From contig NZ_BAAAOH010000001.1 of assembly GCF_039530225.1 (NCBI RefSeq), positions 62,001-126,000 on the forward strand: a stretch of 64,000 nucleotides of DNA. The letters are read 5' to 3'. The translations under genes and the position numbers were made by a program. This document shows positions 51,977-61,211 of this stretch, in pieces. This DNA comes from Microbacterium pumilum (lineage in GTDB: Bacteria > Actinomycetota > Actinomycetes > Actinomycetales > Microbacteriaceae). The stretch's first letter is position 1, and every line of letters begins with the position of its first letter. The notes under the pieces were generated by a model that worked only from the letters and a program-made list of their open reading frames with translations, did not search any database and was not told the origin of the DNA.

Positions 51977-53002
51977 TCAACGTCTCGCGATCGTAGACCC
52001 GCGGATGATGAGCCGCACCGGCAGGTGGTGCGTGCCCTCGCCGATGTCGACGCCGTCGATCGCGTCGAACACCCGCTGCGCAGCCTGCCGGCCGAGCTGC
52101 TGGAGGTTGGCGTCGATGCTGGTCAGCTCGGGCCGCGAGTTCGTCGTGAGCAGCTCCCAGTTGTCGTAGCCGATCACGGCGAGGTCGTCGGGCACCGTGC
52201 GACCGAGGTCGCGCGCTGTGTCGAGCACACCGCGCGCCAGCTGGTCGGAGCCGCAGAAGATCGCGTCGACATCCGGATGCTGCGCGAGCAGCATGGCTGC
52301 GGCATCCCTCCCCCAGTGCTCCGACCACACCGAGAACATCGGCTCGCCGATGAGGGGAAGCCCGGCTGCGTCGAGCGCCGCGCGTGCGCCCGCGATGCGG
52401 TCCTGCGCGGCCGCGTACGCCGGATCGCCGGAGATGTGCGCGATGCGGGTTCGGCCGCACGAGATCAGGTGCTCGATCGCGAGCCGGCCGCCGGCATAGT
52501 TGTCGGGCGTGAGCGAGAGGTCGCGCGGATCGTCGGACGGCGCGTACGCGTACACGACGGGGACCGGAAGGTCCTGCCCGAGTGAGGGACGAGGGTCGGT
52601 CTGGCGGCCCACGACGATGATCCCGTCGACTCGCCGGCTGAGGAGCGCCTTGAGGTGATGCTGCTCGCGGATGGCGTCGCCACGCGCATCGCAGAGGAAC
52701 ACGTTCACCTGTCCGGCGCCGAATGCGTCCTCGGCGCCCATCAGGATCGGGATCATGAATCGGCCCTCGAGGTCGCTCGTCAGCAAGCCCACTGTCCCGG
52801 TCCGGCCGGCGAGCAGTCCGCGCGCCATCGCATTCGGGGTGAACGAGAGCGCCTCCGCTGCCTCGGTCACGCGCGCTCGGGTCGCGGGCGCGACATCCCC
52901 TCGTCCGTTGAGAGCCTTGGATGCCGTCGCGATCGACACTCCGGCACGACGCGCGACGTCGCTCAGCGTTGCAGTGCGTCCCCCGGTCTCGCTCGACTGC
53001 AT
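51977..53002 (-). CDS. LacI family regulator of the GH127 operon
   Basis: A 341-residue LacI regulator. The helix-turn-helix is LSDVARRAGVSIATASKALN, the hinge FTPNAMARGLLAGRTGTVGL, and the ligand domain ends VIGYDNWELLTTNSRPELTS. ATG 53002 follows GGGAG; an in-frame upstream Met at 53059 is less likely. It is divergent from the solute-binding protein gene and most probably represses the transporter-glycosidase operon until an arabinose-containing sugar binds (inference). Confidence 0.92.
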   Translation of the reverse strand: MQSSETGGRTATLSDVARRAGVSIATASKALNGRGDVAPATRARVTEAAEALSFTPNAMARGLLAGRTGTVGLLTSDLEGRFMIPILMGAEDAFGAGQVNVFLCDARGDAIREQHHLKALLSRRVDGIIVVGRQTDPRPSLGQDLPVPVVYAYAPSDDPRDLSLTPDNYAGGRLAIEHLISCGRTRIAHISGDPAYAAAQDRIAGARAALDAAGLPLIGEPMFSVWSEHWGRDAAAMLLAQHPDVDAIFCGSDQLARGVLDTARDLGRTVPDDLAVIGYDNWELLTTNSRPELTSIDANLQQLGRQAAQRVFDAIDGVDIGEGTHHLPVRLIIRGSTIARR

Positions 53003-53014
53003 CGCACTCCCTCG

Positions 53015-53088
53015 TTGCAAAAACGTTATCGGCCAGGTGTCTTGACGACCCTGCGACACTCACGATACCTTCCCGAAAGGGGTTTCGG
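53015..53088. promoter_or_regulatory. Divergent promoter region with LacI-type operator candidates
   Basis: Within the 175-base divergent gap lie TTGCAAAAACGTTATCGG (53015-53032, with the AACGTT centre common in LacI operators) and the perfect inverted repeat CCGAAAGGGGTTTCGG (53073-53088), followed by TTTCGGAGCGTTTCGGAA. These are candidates for binding by the adjacent LacI protein. Confidence 0.5.
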
Positions 53089-53177
53089 AGCGTTTCGGAA
53101 CCTGCACACCATGCACAGCGGCGCGCACCCGGCCAGCCCCGGCCGCACCCGCTCGAAGACGAGCAAGAGGAGACAGC

Positions 53178-54479
53178 ATGATCAACCACCGACGCCGGCG
53201 CGCGCCACTGCGAGCGTTCACGGCGATCGTCGCCACCGCAGCATTGATGGGCGGGCTCGTCGCCTGCTCTGGCGGCGGCGGCAGCCCCACTCCCGCCGAG
53301 TCGATCGGGCCCGACGGCACCGACGACGGTTCGACCCTGACGCTGTGGACCCGCGCCCCGCTCGAGAAGCAGGCGAACCTGCTGGTCGACGCGTACAACG
53401 CCGGCCACGAGAACCAGGTCGAGCTCACGGTCGTCCCGAACGACGACTACGTCGCCAAAGTCGGCGCTGCCGCCGGCTCCGGCGGACTGCCCGACCTGTT
53501 CGCCGCAGACATCGTCTACGTGCCGAACTGGGTGGAGCAGGGCCTCTTCCAGGACATCTCGGCGCAGATCGATGCGCTGCCCTTCAAGGACGCGATCAAC
53601 AAGGGTCACCTGACCGCCGGCACCGCCGACGGCAAGGAGCACGTGCTGCCCTTCGTGCTCGACCTCTCGATGCTGTTCTGGAACAAGGAGCTGTTCGAGG
53701 AGGCCGGGCTCGATCCCGACACGGCACCCTCTGACCTCGCCGAATTCGCTGCGGACGCCAAAGCCATCCAGGCGCTGAACAAGGACGGCGTGTACGGCAC
53801 GGCGACCGGTCTGAACTGCGGCGGATGCCTCGTCTTCACGTGGTTCCCGAGCGTGTGGGCCGCGGGCGACCAGGTGATGAACCCCGAGGGCACCGAGTCG
53901 CTCCTGAACAGCGACACCGCCAAGGAGATGTACTCGACGTGGCGGGACCTGTGGGAGTCCGGCGCGGTGCTGCCGAGCTCGCAGGACGAGGCCGGCCCCA
54001 CCTGGACAGCCGGATTCACCGAGGGCAACGTCGGCCTGATGTTCTACCCCGCGACGCTGCTCTCGTCGACACCGTTCGACGTGGGCGTCGCCGGGATCCC
54101 CGGACCCGACGGCGGCGCCTCGACGTTCGTCGGCGGCGACGGCATCGGCGTCTCGAAGGACTCCAAGAAGGCTGCGCAGGCGTGGAACTTCCTCAGCTGG
54201 ATGATGTCGGAGGACGCGCAGGTCGGCGTGCTGGCCAAGGACAACGACGTCGTCTCACGTTCCGACCTCGCGACCAACGAGTACTCCGAGAAGGACCCGC
54301 GTCTGGTCACGATCAACGAGGTCGCGGGCAACGGCGACACTCCAGTGGCGCTGAACTTCCAGCAGGCGTTCAACGCACCGGGCAGCCCCTGGCTGACACT
54401 GGTGCGCAACGCTGTGCTCGAGGGCACCGACACCGTCGACGATGACAACCAGGGCATCACCGAGATCCTTCAGCAGTGA
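53178..54479 (+). CDS. Extracellular solute-binding lipoprotein, CUT1 type (family 1)
   Basis: A 433-residue sugar-binding lipoprotein. A basic start (MINHRRRRAPLRA) precedes a hydrophobic stretch and lipobox GGLVAC near residue 29, then a Gly/Ser/Pro linker. The mature domain has LTLWTRAPLEKQANLLVDAY, GGLPDLFAADIVYV and the typical ABC sugar-binder segment GVSKDSKKAAQAWNFLSWM. GAGGAGAC precedes the ATG. It is the first gene of the GH127 operon and would bind an arabinose-containing oligosaccharide (inference). Confidence 0.93.
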   Translation: MINHRRRRAPLRAFTAIVATAALMGGLVACSGGGGSPTPAESIGPDGTDDGSTLTLWTRAPLEKQANLLVDAYNAGHENQVELTVVPNDDYVAKVGAAAGSGGLPDLFAADIVYVPNWVEQGLFQDISAQIDALPFKDAINKGHLTAGTADGKEHVLPFVLDLSMLFWNKELFEEAGLDPDTAPSDLAEFAADAKAIQALNKDGVYGTATGLNCGGCLVFTWFPSVWAAGDQVMNPEGTESLLNSDTAKEMYSTWRDLWESGAVLPSSQDEAGPTWTAGFTEGNVGLMFYPATLLSSTPFDVGVAGIPGPDGGASTFVGGDGIGVSKDSKKAAQAWNFLSWMMSEDAQVGVLAKDNDVVSRSDLATNEYSEKDPRLVTINEVAGNGDTPVALNFQQAFNAPGSPWLTLVRNAVLEGTDTVDDDNQGITEILQQ

Positions 54480-54549
54480 GGATTCGTGGGAGGCGACGTC
54501 CCCAGCGTCGCCTCCCACAGCCCGGTCCCCGACACGAAGGACAGTACAC

Positions 54550-55473
54550 ATGGTCGCCGACACCCTCCCCGCGCGCACCGGCCGCGCGTCGCGTCGCAGA
54601 CGCTCGCCGCGCGCCCGGCGCGAAGCCGTGCGCGGCTGGGCTTACGCCGCCCCGACGGCGATCTTCGTCATCTTCGTCTTCCTCATCCCGCTCGGTCTCG
54701 TACTGCGGATGTCGGCCTCGGACTGGCCGCTCATGGCCGGCTATCAGGGACCGAACTTTCCCGACAACTACACCGAGGCCGTGCAGCACCGCCTGTTCTG
54801 GGACTCGATCGGCTTCACGCTGAAGTACACGGTGATCACCACGATCCTGCTCGTCGGACTCGGCCTCGGGCTGGCCCTGCTCGTGCAGGAGTCGACCCGC
54901 TGGAAGTCGTTCCTGCGCACCTCCTTCCTGGTGCCGAGCGCACTCGGGCTGGCCTCGGCATCCCTCCTCTTCTACGTCCTGTACTCCCCCTACGCCGGAC
55001 CCTTCGCCGACCTGATGCAGTCATGGGGCTTCACCTTCCTCGGCACTCCCGAGGGGGCACTGTGGTCGACCGTGTTCCTCGTGGTCTGGCGGTACGCCGG
55101 CTTCTACATGCTGCTGATGCTGGTGGGACTCCAGGGCATCCCGGATGACGTCTACGAAGCCGCCCACATCGACGGGGCGTCCCGCTGGCAGACATTCCGC
55201 GACATCACCCTGCCGCTGCTGCGGCCCACGTTCGCGCTCACGATCGTGCTGTGCGTGACCGGCTCGCTGCTCGCATTCGAGCAGTTCTACATCCTCACCA
55301 AGGGCGGGCCAGACAACAGCACGATGACGATCGTCCAGCTCATCTACAACGTGGCGTTCCAGGGCCAGAACAACCTCGGCATCGCCGCGGCACTGTCGGT
55401 CATCGTCCTGATCGCGCTCATCGTGATCAACATCTTCCAGCTGCGCGCGTTCCGCCGCCCGGACGAGAACTGA
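54550..55473 (+). CDS. Sugar ABC transporter permease, CUT1 type (MalF-like)
   Basis: A 307-residue permease with six membrane segments (first: AYAAPTAIFVIFVFLIPLGL). The coupling motif is complete: DDVYEAAHIDGASRWQTFRD (EAA loop), then ITLPLLRPTFALTIVL. The Arg-rich N-terminus precedes the first segment. ATG 54550 follows AAGGAC. No MalK-type ATPase is encoded, so a shared one elsewhere must power it, as is common in actinobacteria. Confidence 0.93.
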   Translation: MVADTLPARTGRASRRRRSPRARREAVRGWAYAAPTAIFVIFVFLIPLGLVLRMSASDWPLMAGYQGPNFPDNYTEAVQHRLFWDSIGFTLKYTVITTILLVGLGLGLALLVQESTRWKSFLRTSFLVPSALGLASASLLFYVLYSPYAGPFADLMQSWGFTFLGTPEGALWSTVFLVVWRYAGFYMLLMLVGLQGIPDDVYEAAHIDGASRWQTFRDITLPLLRPTFALTIVLCVTGSLLAFEQFYILTKGGPDNSTMTIVQLIYNVAFQGQNNLGIAAALSVIVLIALIVINIFQLRAFRRPDEN

Positions 55474-55491
55474 CGGAGGCGAAGGCTCACC

Positions 55492-56388
55492 GTGACCTCG
55501 AACAGCACCCTCACTCCCACCGACGTCCTGCGCGTCGCATCGACAGCGGCCGGTCACCGCCGGTCCCCCGGCATGCGGATCGTGCTCGGCATCCCGTACT
55601 GGGTTTTCACCACCGCCCTCGCGGTGATCTTCCTGTATCCGCTCATCTGGACGACGATCACGTCGGTACAGCCGCGCGCGGGCACGAGCCAGACCGATCG
55701 CTGGGGCTTCGGCAACTACGTCGCCCTCGCCGACTACCAGGCGGGCATCTGGGTGTACCTGGCGAACTCACTGTTCGTCTCGCTGCTGACGGTGCTTCTC
55801 ACATTGGTGGTCTCGCTGCTCGGCGGCTACGCGTTCGCTCGGTTCTCGTTCCCGGGCAAGAACCTGCTGTTCCTCACGACCCTCGCGATCCTCATGGTCC
55901 CCTACGCCACGCTGCTCATCCCGCTCTACGTGATCCTCAACGCGGTCGGTCTCAGCAACTCCCTGGTGGGTGTCGCGATCGTGCTCGCCATGTTCCAGCT
56001 GCCGTTCGCGATGTTCATGATGCGCATCTCGTTCGAGTCCGTTCCGCGCGAGCTCGACGAAGCCGCGATGGTCGACGGATGCTCGAGCTTCGGCGCCCTG
56101 TGGAGGGTGCTGCTGCCGGCGGTCAAGCCGGGACTCATCACGGTGGGGCTCTTCGCGTTCCTCGCGGCGTGGAACGACTTCCTCGCGCCCCTCATCCTGA
56201 TCACCGACACGAACAAGATGACGCTCCCCCTCGCGGTTGCGAACCTGCGCGTACAGGTGCAGGGGGTCATCGACTACGGCGCGACCGAGGCCGGCGTGGT
56301 CGTGCTCGCAGTGCCGTGCATCGTGCTGTTCCTCGTTCTGCAGCGGCACTATGTCCGCGGTTTCATGTCCGGCGCTTTCAAGGGATGA
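55492..56388 (+). CDS. Sugar ABC transporter permease, CUT1 type (MalG-like)
   Basis: A 298-residue permease with six membrane segments and the EAA loop ELDEAAMVDGCSSFGALWRV followed by LLPAVKPGLITVG. It starts at GTG 55492, preceded by GGAGGCGAAGG. Its stop overlaps the glycosidase start as ATGA, so the import channel and the enzyme are coupled. Confidence 0.93.
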   Translation: MTSNSTLTPTDVLRVASTAAGHRRSPGMRIVLGIPYWVFTTALAVIFLYPLIWTTITSVQPRAGTSQTDRWGFGNYVALADYQAGIWVYLANSLFVSLLTVLLTLVVSLLGGYAFARFSFPGKNLLFLTTLAILMVPYATLLIPLYVILNAVGLSNSLVGVAIVLAMFQLPFAMFMMRISFESVPRELDEAAMVDGCSSFGALWRVLLPAVKPGLITVGLFAFLAAWNDFLAPLILITDTNKMTLPLAVANLRVQVQGVIDYGATEAGVVVLAVPCIVLFLVLQRHYVRGFMSGAFKG

Positions 56389-58340
56389 CGATGACTTCGA
56401 CCACCACACCGGCGACCCCCGTGGTTCCCGCGGGCGGCCGCTTGCGGCCCCTCGGACTCGACGAGGTCCGGATCACCGACGGATTCTGGGCTCAGCGTCA
56501 GCGCGTGAACGGCACGGCGACGCTGGCGCACATCGAGCACCGGCTCGAGTCCGAGGGCTGGATCGGCAACTTCGATCGCGCCGCCGACGGCACGCTGCCC
56601 GAGGGCCGCCGCGGACGGGAGTTCTCGGACTCCGAGATCTACAAGTACCTCGAGGCAGCGGCCTGGGAGATCGGACGCACGGGCGAAGATGCGCTCGAGA
56701 CCCGGTTCCGAGCGGTCGTCGACCGTGTTGCGCGAGCGCAGGAGCCGGATGGTTATCTGAGCACCCGATTCGGGCGGCCGGGGCAGGAGCCGCGCTGGTC
56801 GCACCTCGAGTGGGGACACGAGCTGTACTGTCTCGGCCACCTGTTCCAGGCAGCCGTGGCCCGATACCGCACCCGCCCCGACGCAGACGACGGCCTCATC
56901 CAGGTGGCACGGCGGGCCGCCGACCTGGTGTGCGAGGTCTTCGGCGAGGGCGGGAACGAGTCGATCTGCGGTCACGCCGAGGTCGAAGTCGGACTCGCCG
57001 AGCTCGGTCGGGCGCTGGATGAGCCGCGCTACACGCGGCAGGCGCAGCTGTTCATCGAGCGTCACGGGAAGCACAGCCTCGCCGACATCGAGTTCGGCCG
57101 GTCCTACTTCCAGGACGACATCCCGGTCCGCGATGCGACGATCCTCCGCGGCCACGCGGTCCGCGCGAACTATCTCTCGGCCGGGGCCGCCGACGTCGCC
57201 GTCGACACGGGCGACACCGAGCTGCTCGCAGCTCTTCAGGTCCAGTGGCAGAACACGATCGCGCGCCGCACCTACATCACCGGTGGCCAGGGCTCGCACC
57301 ACCAGGACGAGGCGTTCGGCGAGGACTGGGAGCTGCCGCCGGACCGTGCCTACTCCGAGACGTGCGCCGGCATCGGCTCGATCATGTTCGCATGGCGGCT
57401 GCTGCTCGCCGACGGAGATCCGCAGTACGCCGACCTGATCGAGCGGACGCTGTACAACGTCGTGGCGACCTCGCCGAACGACGACGGCCGTGCGTTCTAC
57501 TACGCGAACACCCTGCACCAGCGCGTACCGGGCACACCGGCCGAGCCCGACGAGACCTCGCCGCGGGCGTCATCGTCGCTGCGCGCGCCGTGGTTCGAGG
57601 TCTCGTGCTGCCCACCCAACGTCGCGCGCACGCTGGCGAGCCTCGACGCCTACGTCGCGACGGCCGACGAGTTCGGCGTCCAGGTGCACCAGTATGCGTC
57701 TGCCACGATCCGCACCACGCTCGAGGACGGGCGTGCGGTGGCATTCGACATGTCGACGCACTACCCCGAAGACGGCGTCGTCCGCATCTCGATCGTGGAC
57801 GATGCACCGGGCGAGTGGACCCTCGGCCTGCGCGTGCCGGCGTGGGCCCACGGGGCAAGCGTGCGAGTGACGAGCGCCGGCGAGACGGACACGCGGGATG
57901 CCGCGCCCGGCCGGTTCGATGTCACCAGGGCCTTCCGCGCCGGCGACGTGGTCGAGCTGCACCTGCCCGTGACGCCCAGGATCACGTGGCCCGATCCCCG
58001 CATCGACGCGATCCGCGGCTGCGTAGCCGTCGAGCGGGGGCCGGAGGTTCTCGCCCTGGAGTCGACGGATCTCGCACCGCTCGGAGTCGACGATGTCGGC
58101 CAGATCGTCATCGTGCCCAGCGCTCCGCCGAGCGATGCGAACGGACAGGTCTCCGCGACGCTTCGGGTGCGCACCTCGCCCTCGACCGAGTGGCCCTACG
58201 GCGACGCCGACGCGTCGACGGCGGGCGCCGACATCCCGATCCCCCTTGTGCCGTACCACTCGTGGGCCAACCGCGGTCCCTCGACGATGCGCGTCTGGAT
58301 CCCGACGAGTCAGCCCGGAGCGCGCACAATCGAGTCATGA
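56385..58340 (+). CDS. GH127 glycoside hydrolase, probable beta-L-arabinofuranosidase
   Basis: A 651-residue cytoplasmic enzyme (no signal peptide) of family GH127, close to the 658 residues of the bifidobacterial HypBA1. The catalytic, zinc-bound site is complete: E325 and C327 in AYSETCAGIG, and C408-C409 in EVSCCPPNVART, equivalent to Glu338, Cys340, Cys417 (nucleophile) and Cys418. It starts with FWAQRQRVNG and has SDSEIYKYLEAAAWEI and HAEVEVGLAELG as family blocks; a C-terminal beta-sandwich begins near residue 430. It would release L-arabinofuranose from plant hydroxyproline-linked or other arabinosides after import. The ATGA overlap fixes the start. Confidence 0.94.
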   Translation: MTMTSTTTPATPVVPAGGRLRPLGLDEVRITDGFWAQRQRVNGTATLAHIEHRLESEGWIGNFDRAADGTLPEGRRGREFSDSEIYKYLEAAAWEIGRTGEDALETRFRAVVDRVARAQEPDGYLSTRFGRPGQEPRWSHLEWGHELYCLGHLFQAAVARYRTRPDADDGLIQVARRAADLVCEVFGEGGNESICGHAEVEVGLAELGRALDEPRYTRQAQLFIERHGKHSLADIEFGRSYFQDDIPVRDATILRGHAVRANYLSAGAADVAVDTGDTELLAALQVQWQNTIARRTYITGGQGSHHQDEAFGEDWELPPDRAYSETCAGIGSIMFAWRLLLADGDPQYADLIERTLYNVVATSPNDDGRAFYYANTLHQRVPGTPAEPDETSPRASSSLRAPWFEVSCCPPNVARTLASLDAYVATADEFGVQVHQYASATIRTTLEDGRAVAFDMSTHYPEDGVVRISIVDDAPGEWTLGLRVPAWAHGASVRVTSAGETDTRDAAPGRFDVTRAFRAGDVVELHLPVTPRITWPDPRIDAIRGCVAVERGPEVLALESTDLAPLGVDDVGQIVIVPSAPPSDANGQVSATLRVRTSPSTEWPYGDADASTAGADIPIPLVPYHSWANRGPSTMRVWIPTSQPGARTIES

Positions 58341-58678
58341 CACGGCACTGGAGTCCACTCGCGTTCGTCTACCTCGGTCTCGCGATCGCCGGCTTGATCG
58401 GCACGTGGTGGTTCAACGTGATCGCGATCATCCAGCTGCGCGACTATGTCGGCGATCTCGTGACCAGCGGCGCGGCCGTGTCGTCGTTCACGATCGATCT
58501 TCTCGTCGCCGCGATCGCCGGGAGCATCTTCATCATCGTCGAGGCGAGGCGGCTGCGGATGCGGTTCGGCTGGCTCTACGTCGTGGGTGCCGCGATCACG
58601 GCTTTCGCGTTCACGTTCCCGCTGTTCCTCTCGATGCGGCAACGGCGGCTGACCGAGCTCGCCCGAGCGGAGGAGTGA
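58337..58678 (+). CDS. DUF2834 membrane protein
   Basis: A 113-residue protein with three predicted membrane segments (FVYLGLAIAGLIGTWWFNVI, IDLLVAAIAGSIFIIVEA, WLYVVGAAITAFAFTFPLFL). The WWFN and EARRLRMRFGWLY motifs define DUF2834. It overlaps the GH127 stop as ATGA. Function unknown; its coupling to a sugar operon may be accidental. Confidence 0.85.
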   Translation: MTRHWSPLAFVYLGLAIAGLIGTWWFNVIAIIQLRDYVGDLVTSGAAVSSFTIDLLVAAIAGSIFIIVEARRLRMRFGWLYVVGAAITAFAFTFPLFLSMRQRRLTELARAEE

Positions 58679-58687
58679 CGCCGCGCG

Positions 58688-58906
58688 TCACAGCGCGGCG
58701 ATGCGAGTCTTCAGCTGCTCGAGCGTATCGGCCGGCAGCTGGCCGCCCGCCATCTTGAGCACGGCCGCGGCCGGCATCCCCTTGGCGAATCCGATCATCG
58801 GGTGATCCGGCAGCTCCGGGACGAGCTCGACGATGATCGCGCGCGCGTCCGGATCGTCGAGGAGCGTTCCCAGGGTCGTCGTCTCGAGGTCGAATCTGCC
58901 CGCCAT
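58688..58906 (-). CDS. Small helical protein, C-terminal-module-like
   Basis: A 72-residue protein (MAGRFDLETTTLGTLLDDPD, later PELPDHPMIGFAKGMPA). This pattern, a short linker, a xLxDDPxA helix, PxLxxHPMIGFAKGM and a terminal helix, is that of a small domain often appended to glycosidases and other actinobacterial or Firmicutes proteins. Here it stands alone. ATG 58906 has a weak ribosome site. I do not know its function. Confidence 0.65.
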   Translation of the reverse strand: MAGRFDLETTTLGTLLDDPDARAIIVELVPELPDHPMIGFAKGMPAAAVLKMAGGQLPADTLEQLKTRIAAL

Positions 58907-58987
58907 GTGCGCTCCTTAGTGCATTGCCGGCGACACCCCCTGGGCGGCGCCGATGGTCCAGGATGTCAGACTTGCGCGGCGTGACGA

Positions 58988-60415
58988 TCACGCCAGCGTG
59001 TCGAGGATGTCGACCAGCCTGTCGTACGTCGTGAGCGGGCTGATGATCGCGAAGCGCAGCACGGTCTCGCCGCGGTGCGAGCTCGGCACGACGAAGGCCA
59101 CCTGGTCTTCGAGCAGGCCGTCCGACCACCGCTGATAGTCGGCCGGCGTCCAGCCCTCACGCCGGAAGACCACGACGGAAAGCTGCGGATCGCGCACCAG
59201 CGACAGTCCAGCGCGCGCCGTGATCTCGTCGGCGATCTGCTGCGCGAGGGTGATCCCGTGGTCGATCGCCGCGCGGTAGAGGTCGGTGCCGTGGGTGGCG
59301 AGCGAGAACCACAGCGGCAGGCCGCGGGCGCGGCGAGTCAGCTGGATGCCGAGATCCGACGGGTTCCAGTCGGCCGTCTCGGTGAGCGTGTCGAGGTACT
59401 CGGCCTTCTGGGTGTGCGCGAGCTTCGCCCCGGCCGGATCGCGGTAGATGAGGGCGCAGGCGTCGAACGGGGCGAAGAGCCACTTGTGCGGGTCGACGAT
59501 CAGCGAATCGGCGAGCTCGACTCCGGCGAACGCCGGACGCATCCGTGGCACGAGCATGGCCGCGAGGCCGTATGCGCCGTCGATGTGCAGCCAGACCTCC
59601 CGCGCCTTCGTCTCGGCGGCGATCGAGGCGATGTCGTCGACGATCCCGAAGTTCGTGGTACCGCCTGTGGCGACAACCGCGAACACGGCTTCGGCGTTCT
59701 CATCGAGCGCGCGTGCGACGGCGCCGCCGTGCAGGCGTCCGTCGTCGCCGGGCGGTGCGGCGACGACGTCGACATCCATCACGGCCGCCGCGGACGTGAT
59801 CGACGAGTGCGCCTCCGCGCTGCAGACGACGGCCCACCGCGCAGGGTCGGGTCTGCCCGCCTCGCGATTGCGCCGGCGTGCGGCATCCCGTGCCGTCACG
59901 AGCGCCGAGAGATTGCCGATCGTGCCGCCCTGCATGAAGACGCCGCCGGCGCCCGCCGGAAGGCCGAACTCGGCCGCAAGCCAGTGCAGCACCTCGTTCT
60001 CTGCGAAGACGGCGCCCGAACCCTCCATCCACGAACCGCCGTAGATCGACGACGCCGACACGACGAGGTCGAACGCGATGGCGGCCTTCGTGGGAGCCGA
60101 GGGGATGAACGACAGGTAGCCGGGGTGGTCGGTCGTCACGCACGCCGGTGCGAGGACGTTCTCGAACAGGGATGTCGCGCGTCGCGCCCCTATGCCCGCC
60201 GCCGTGATCGAGCCCGCCGCCAGGCGCGACAGGTCTCGTGGAGTCAGGGGCTTGTCGAGCGGGATGTCCTCCCAGACGGCTCGCCTGCGGGCATAGTCGA
60301 GCACCTCGTCGACGGTCGCCTTCGTCTCGGGCGAGATGGCGTGCATGCGGTCGGGTTCCTGCGCCGGCGAGCCGGGGGTTCGGGGCGGAGCCCCGTCGGG
60401 CACATCTGCGGTCAC
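58988..60415 (-). CDS. PLP-dependent group II decarboxylase (aromatic amino acid/glutamate decarboxylase family)
   Basis: A 475-residue PLP enzyme. The PLP lysine lies in LIVDPHKWLFAPFDACAL, the cofactor Asp/Ala segment in VWLHIDGAYGLAAMLV, and the substrate-cap His/Thr in VCSAEAHSSITSAAAVM. This matches the aromatic-L-amino-acid and tyrosine decarboxylase branch and a related group acting on other amino acids. GTG 60415 follows AGGAGG four bases upstream and is preferred to a GTG at 60433. If it acts on tyrosine or DOPA, its product amine could feed the catecholic island; this is speculative. Confidence 0.88.
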   Translation of the reverse strand: MTADVPDGAPPRTPGSPAQEPDRMHAISPETKATVDEVLDYARRRAVWEDIPLDKPLTPRDLSRLAAGSITAAGIGARRATSLFENVLAPACVTTDHPGYLSFIPSAPTKAAIAFDLVVSASSIYGGSWMEGSGAVFAENEVLHWLAAEFGLPAGAGGVFMQGGTIGNLSALVTARDAARRRNREAGRPDPARWAVVCSAEAHSSITSAAAVMDVDVVAAPPGDDGRLHGGAVARALDENAEAVFAVVATGGTTNFGIVDDIASIAAETKAREVWLHIDGAYGLAAMLVPRMRPAFAGVELADSLIVDPHKWLFAPFDACALIYRDPAGAKLAHTQKAEYLDTLTETADWNPSDLGIQLTRRARGLPLWFSLATHGTDLYRAAIDHGITLAQQIADEITARAGLSLVRDPQLSVVVFRREGWTPADYQRWSDGLLEDQVAFVVPSSHRGETVLRFAIISPLTTYDRLVDILDTLA

Positions 60416-60506
60416 GGCCCCTCCTTGCGTCACTCCACGGTATCGGGCGCGGTGAGAGAATCAACCACCGGCGGCCTCGGCCGCACCGTCGACGCGAGGC
60501 TTGCCG

Positions 60507-60860
60507 ATGACCCGCTTCCCCCGATCCGTGTACGAACGCGGCACCGAACCGGACGTCCGGTTCAGCCTGGCGAACGAGCGGACCTTCCTCGCGTGGATCC
60601 GCACCGGCCTGGCGCTGCTCGCCGGCGGCGTGGCGCTCGAGGTGCTCGGACTCGATCTGCACCCGGAGCTGCGGTTCGCGGCATCCCTCGTGCTGGTCAT
60701 CGCGGGAGTCTTCACGCCGGCGCTGGCGTGGGCCAACCGGATGCGCACCGAACGTGCCATGCGAGAGGGGATGCCGCTGCCCGCTTCGCTGCTGGGTCCG
60801 ATGCTCGTCGTCACCGTGACGCTCGCGGGTGCGCTCGTGCTGCTCGCCGTGATCCTGTGA
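60507..60860 (+). CDS. DUF202 (YidH-like) membrane protein
   Basis: A 117-residue protein with three membrane segments and the DUF202 signature RFSLANERTFLAWIRTGLAL near the N-terminus. ATG 60507 is preceded by GAGG. It overlaps a second DUF202 gene, a common pairing in actinobacteria. The function is unknown. Confidence 0.88.
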   Translation: MTRFPRSVYERGTEPDVRFSLANERTFLAWIRTGLALLAGGVALEVLGLDLHPELRFAASLVLVIAGVFTPALAWANRMRTERAMREGMPLPASLLGPMLVVTVTLAGALVLLAVIL

Positions 60861-61201
60861 CGCAGCTGTCGCCGCGCGACCCCGGCCTGCAGCCCGAACG
60901 CACCGAGCTCGCATGGCGCCGCACGGCCCTCGCCCTCGCGGTCGGATCGCTCATCTCGCTGCGGCTGTTTCCCGAAGCACTCGGCGACCCGCTCTGGGCG
61001 ATTCCCGGACTCGCCGGGCTGGTCGCCGCCGGCGCACTGTGGATGACCGCCCGCCGGCGATACCGGCAGACCGAGGCCGCTGTCACTGAGCCGGATGTCG
61101 CGCTGCCCGATGCCCGGGCCCTGATCGGCCTCGCGGCTGTCGCGCTGGCCGTCGGCGTGGTGGGGTTGGGTGCGGTGCTGGTCGCCGCTGTCGTTGGCTG
61201 A
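60857..61201 (+). CDS. DUF202 family membrane protein
   Basis: A 114-residue partner of the previous gene: PERTELAWRRTALALAVGSL is the DUF202 core, and two further membrane segments follow (LWAIPGLAGLVAAGALWMTA, and AVALAVGVVGLGAVLVAAVV). It starts at GTG 60857 overlapping the stop as GTGA. The two probably form a membrane heteromer (inference). Confidence 0.87.
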   Translation: MTQLSPRDPGLQPERTELAWRRTALALAVGSLISLRLFPEALGDPLWAIPGLAGLVAAGALWMTARRRYRQTEAAVTEPDVALPDARALIGLAAVALAVGVVGLGAVLVAAVVG

Positions 61202-61211
61202 CCCCGGTCGT

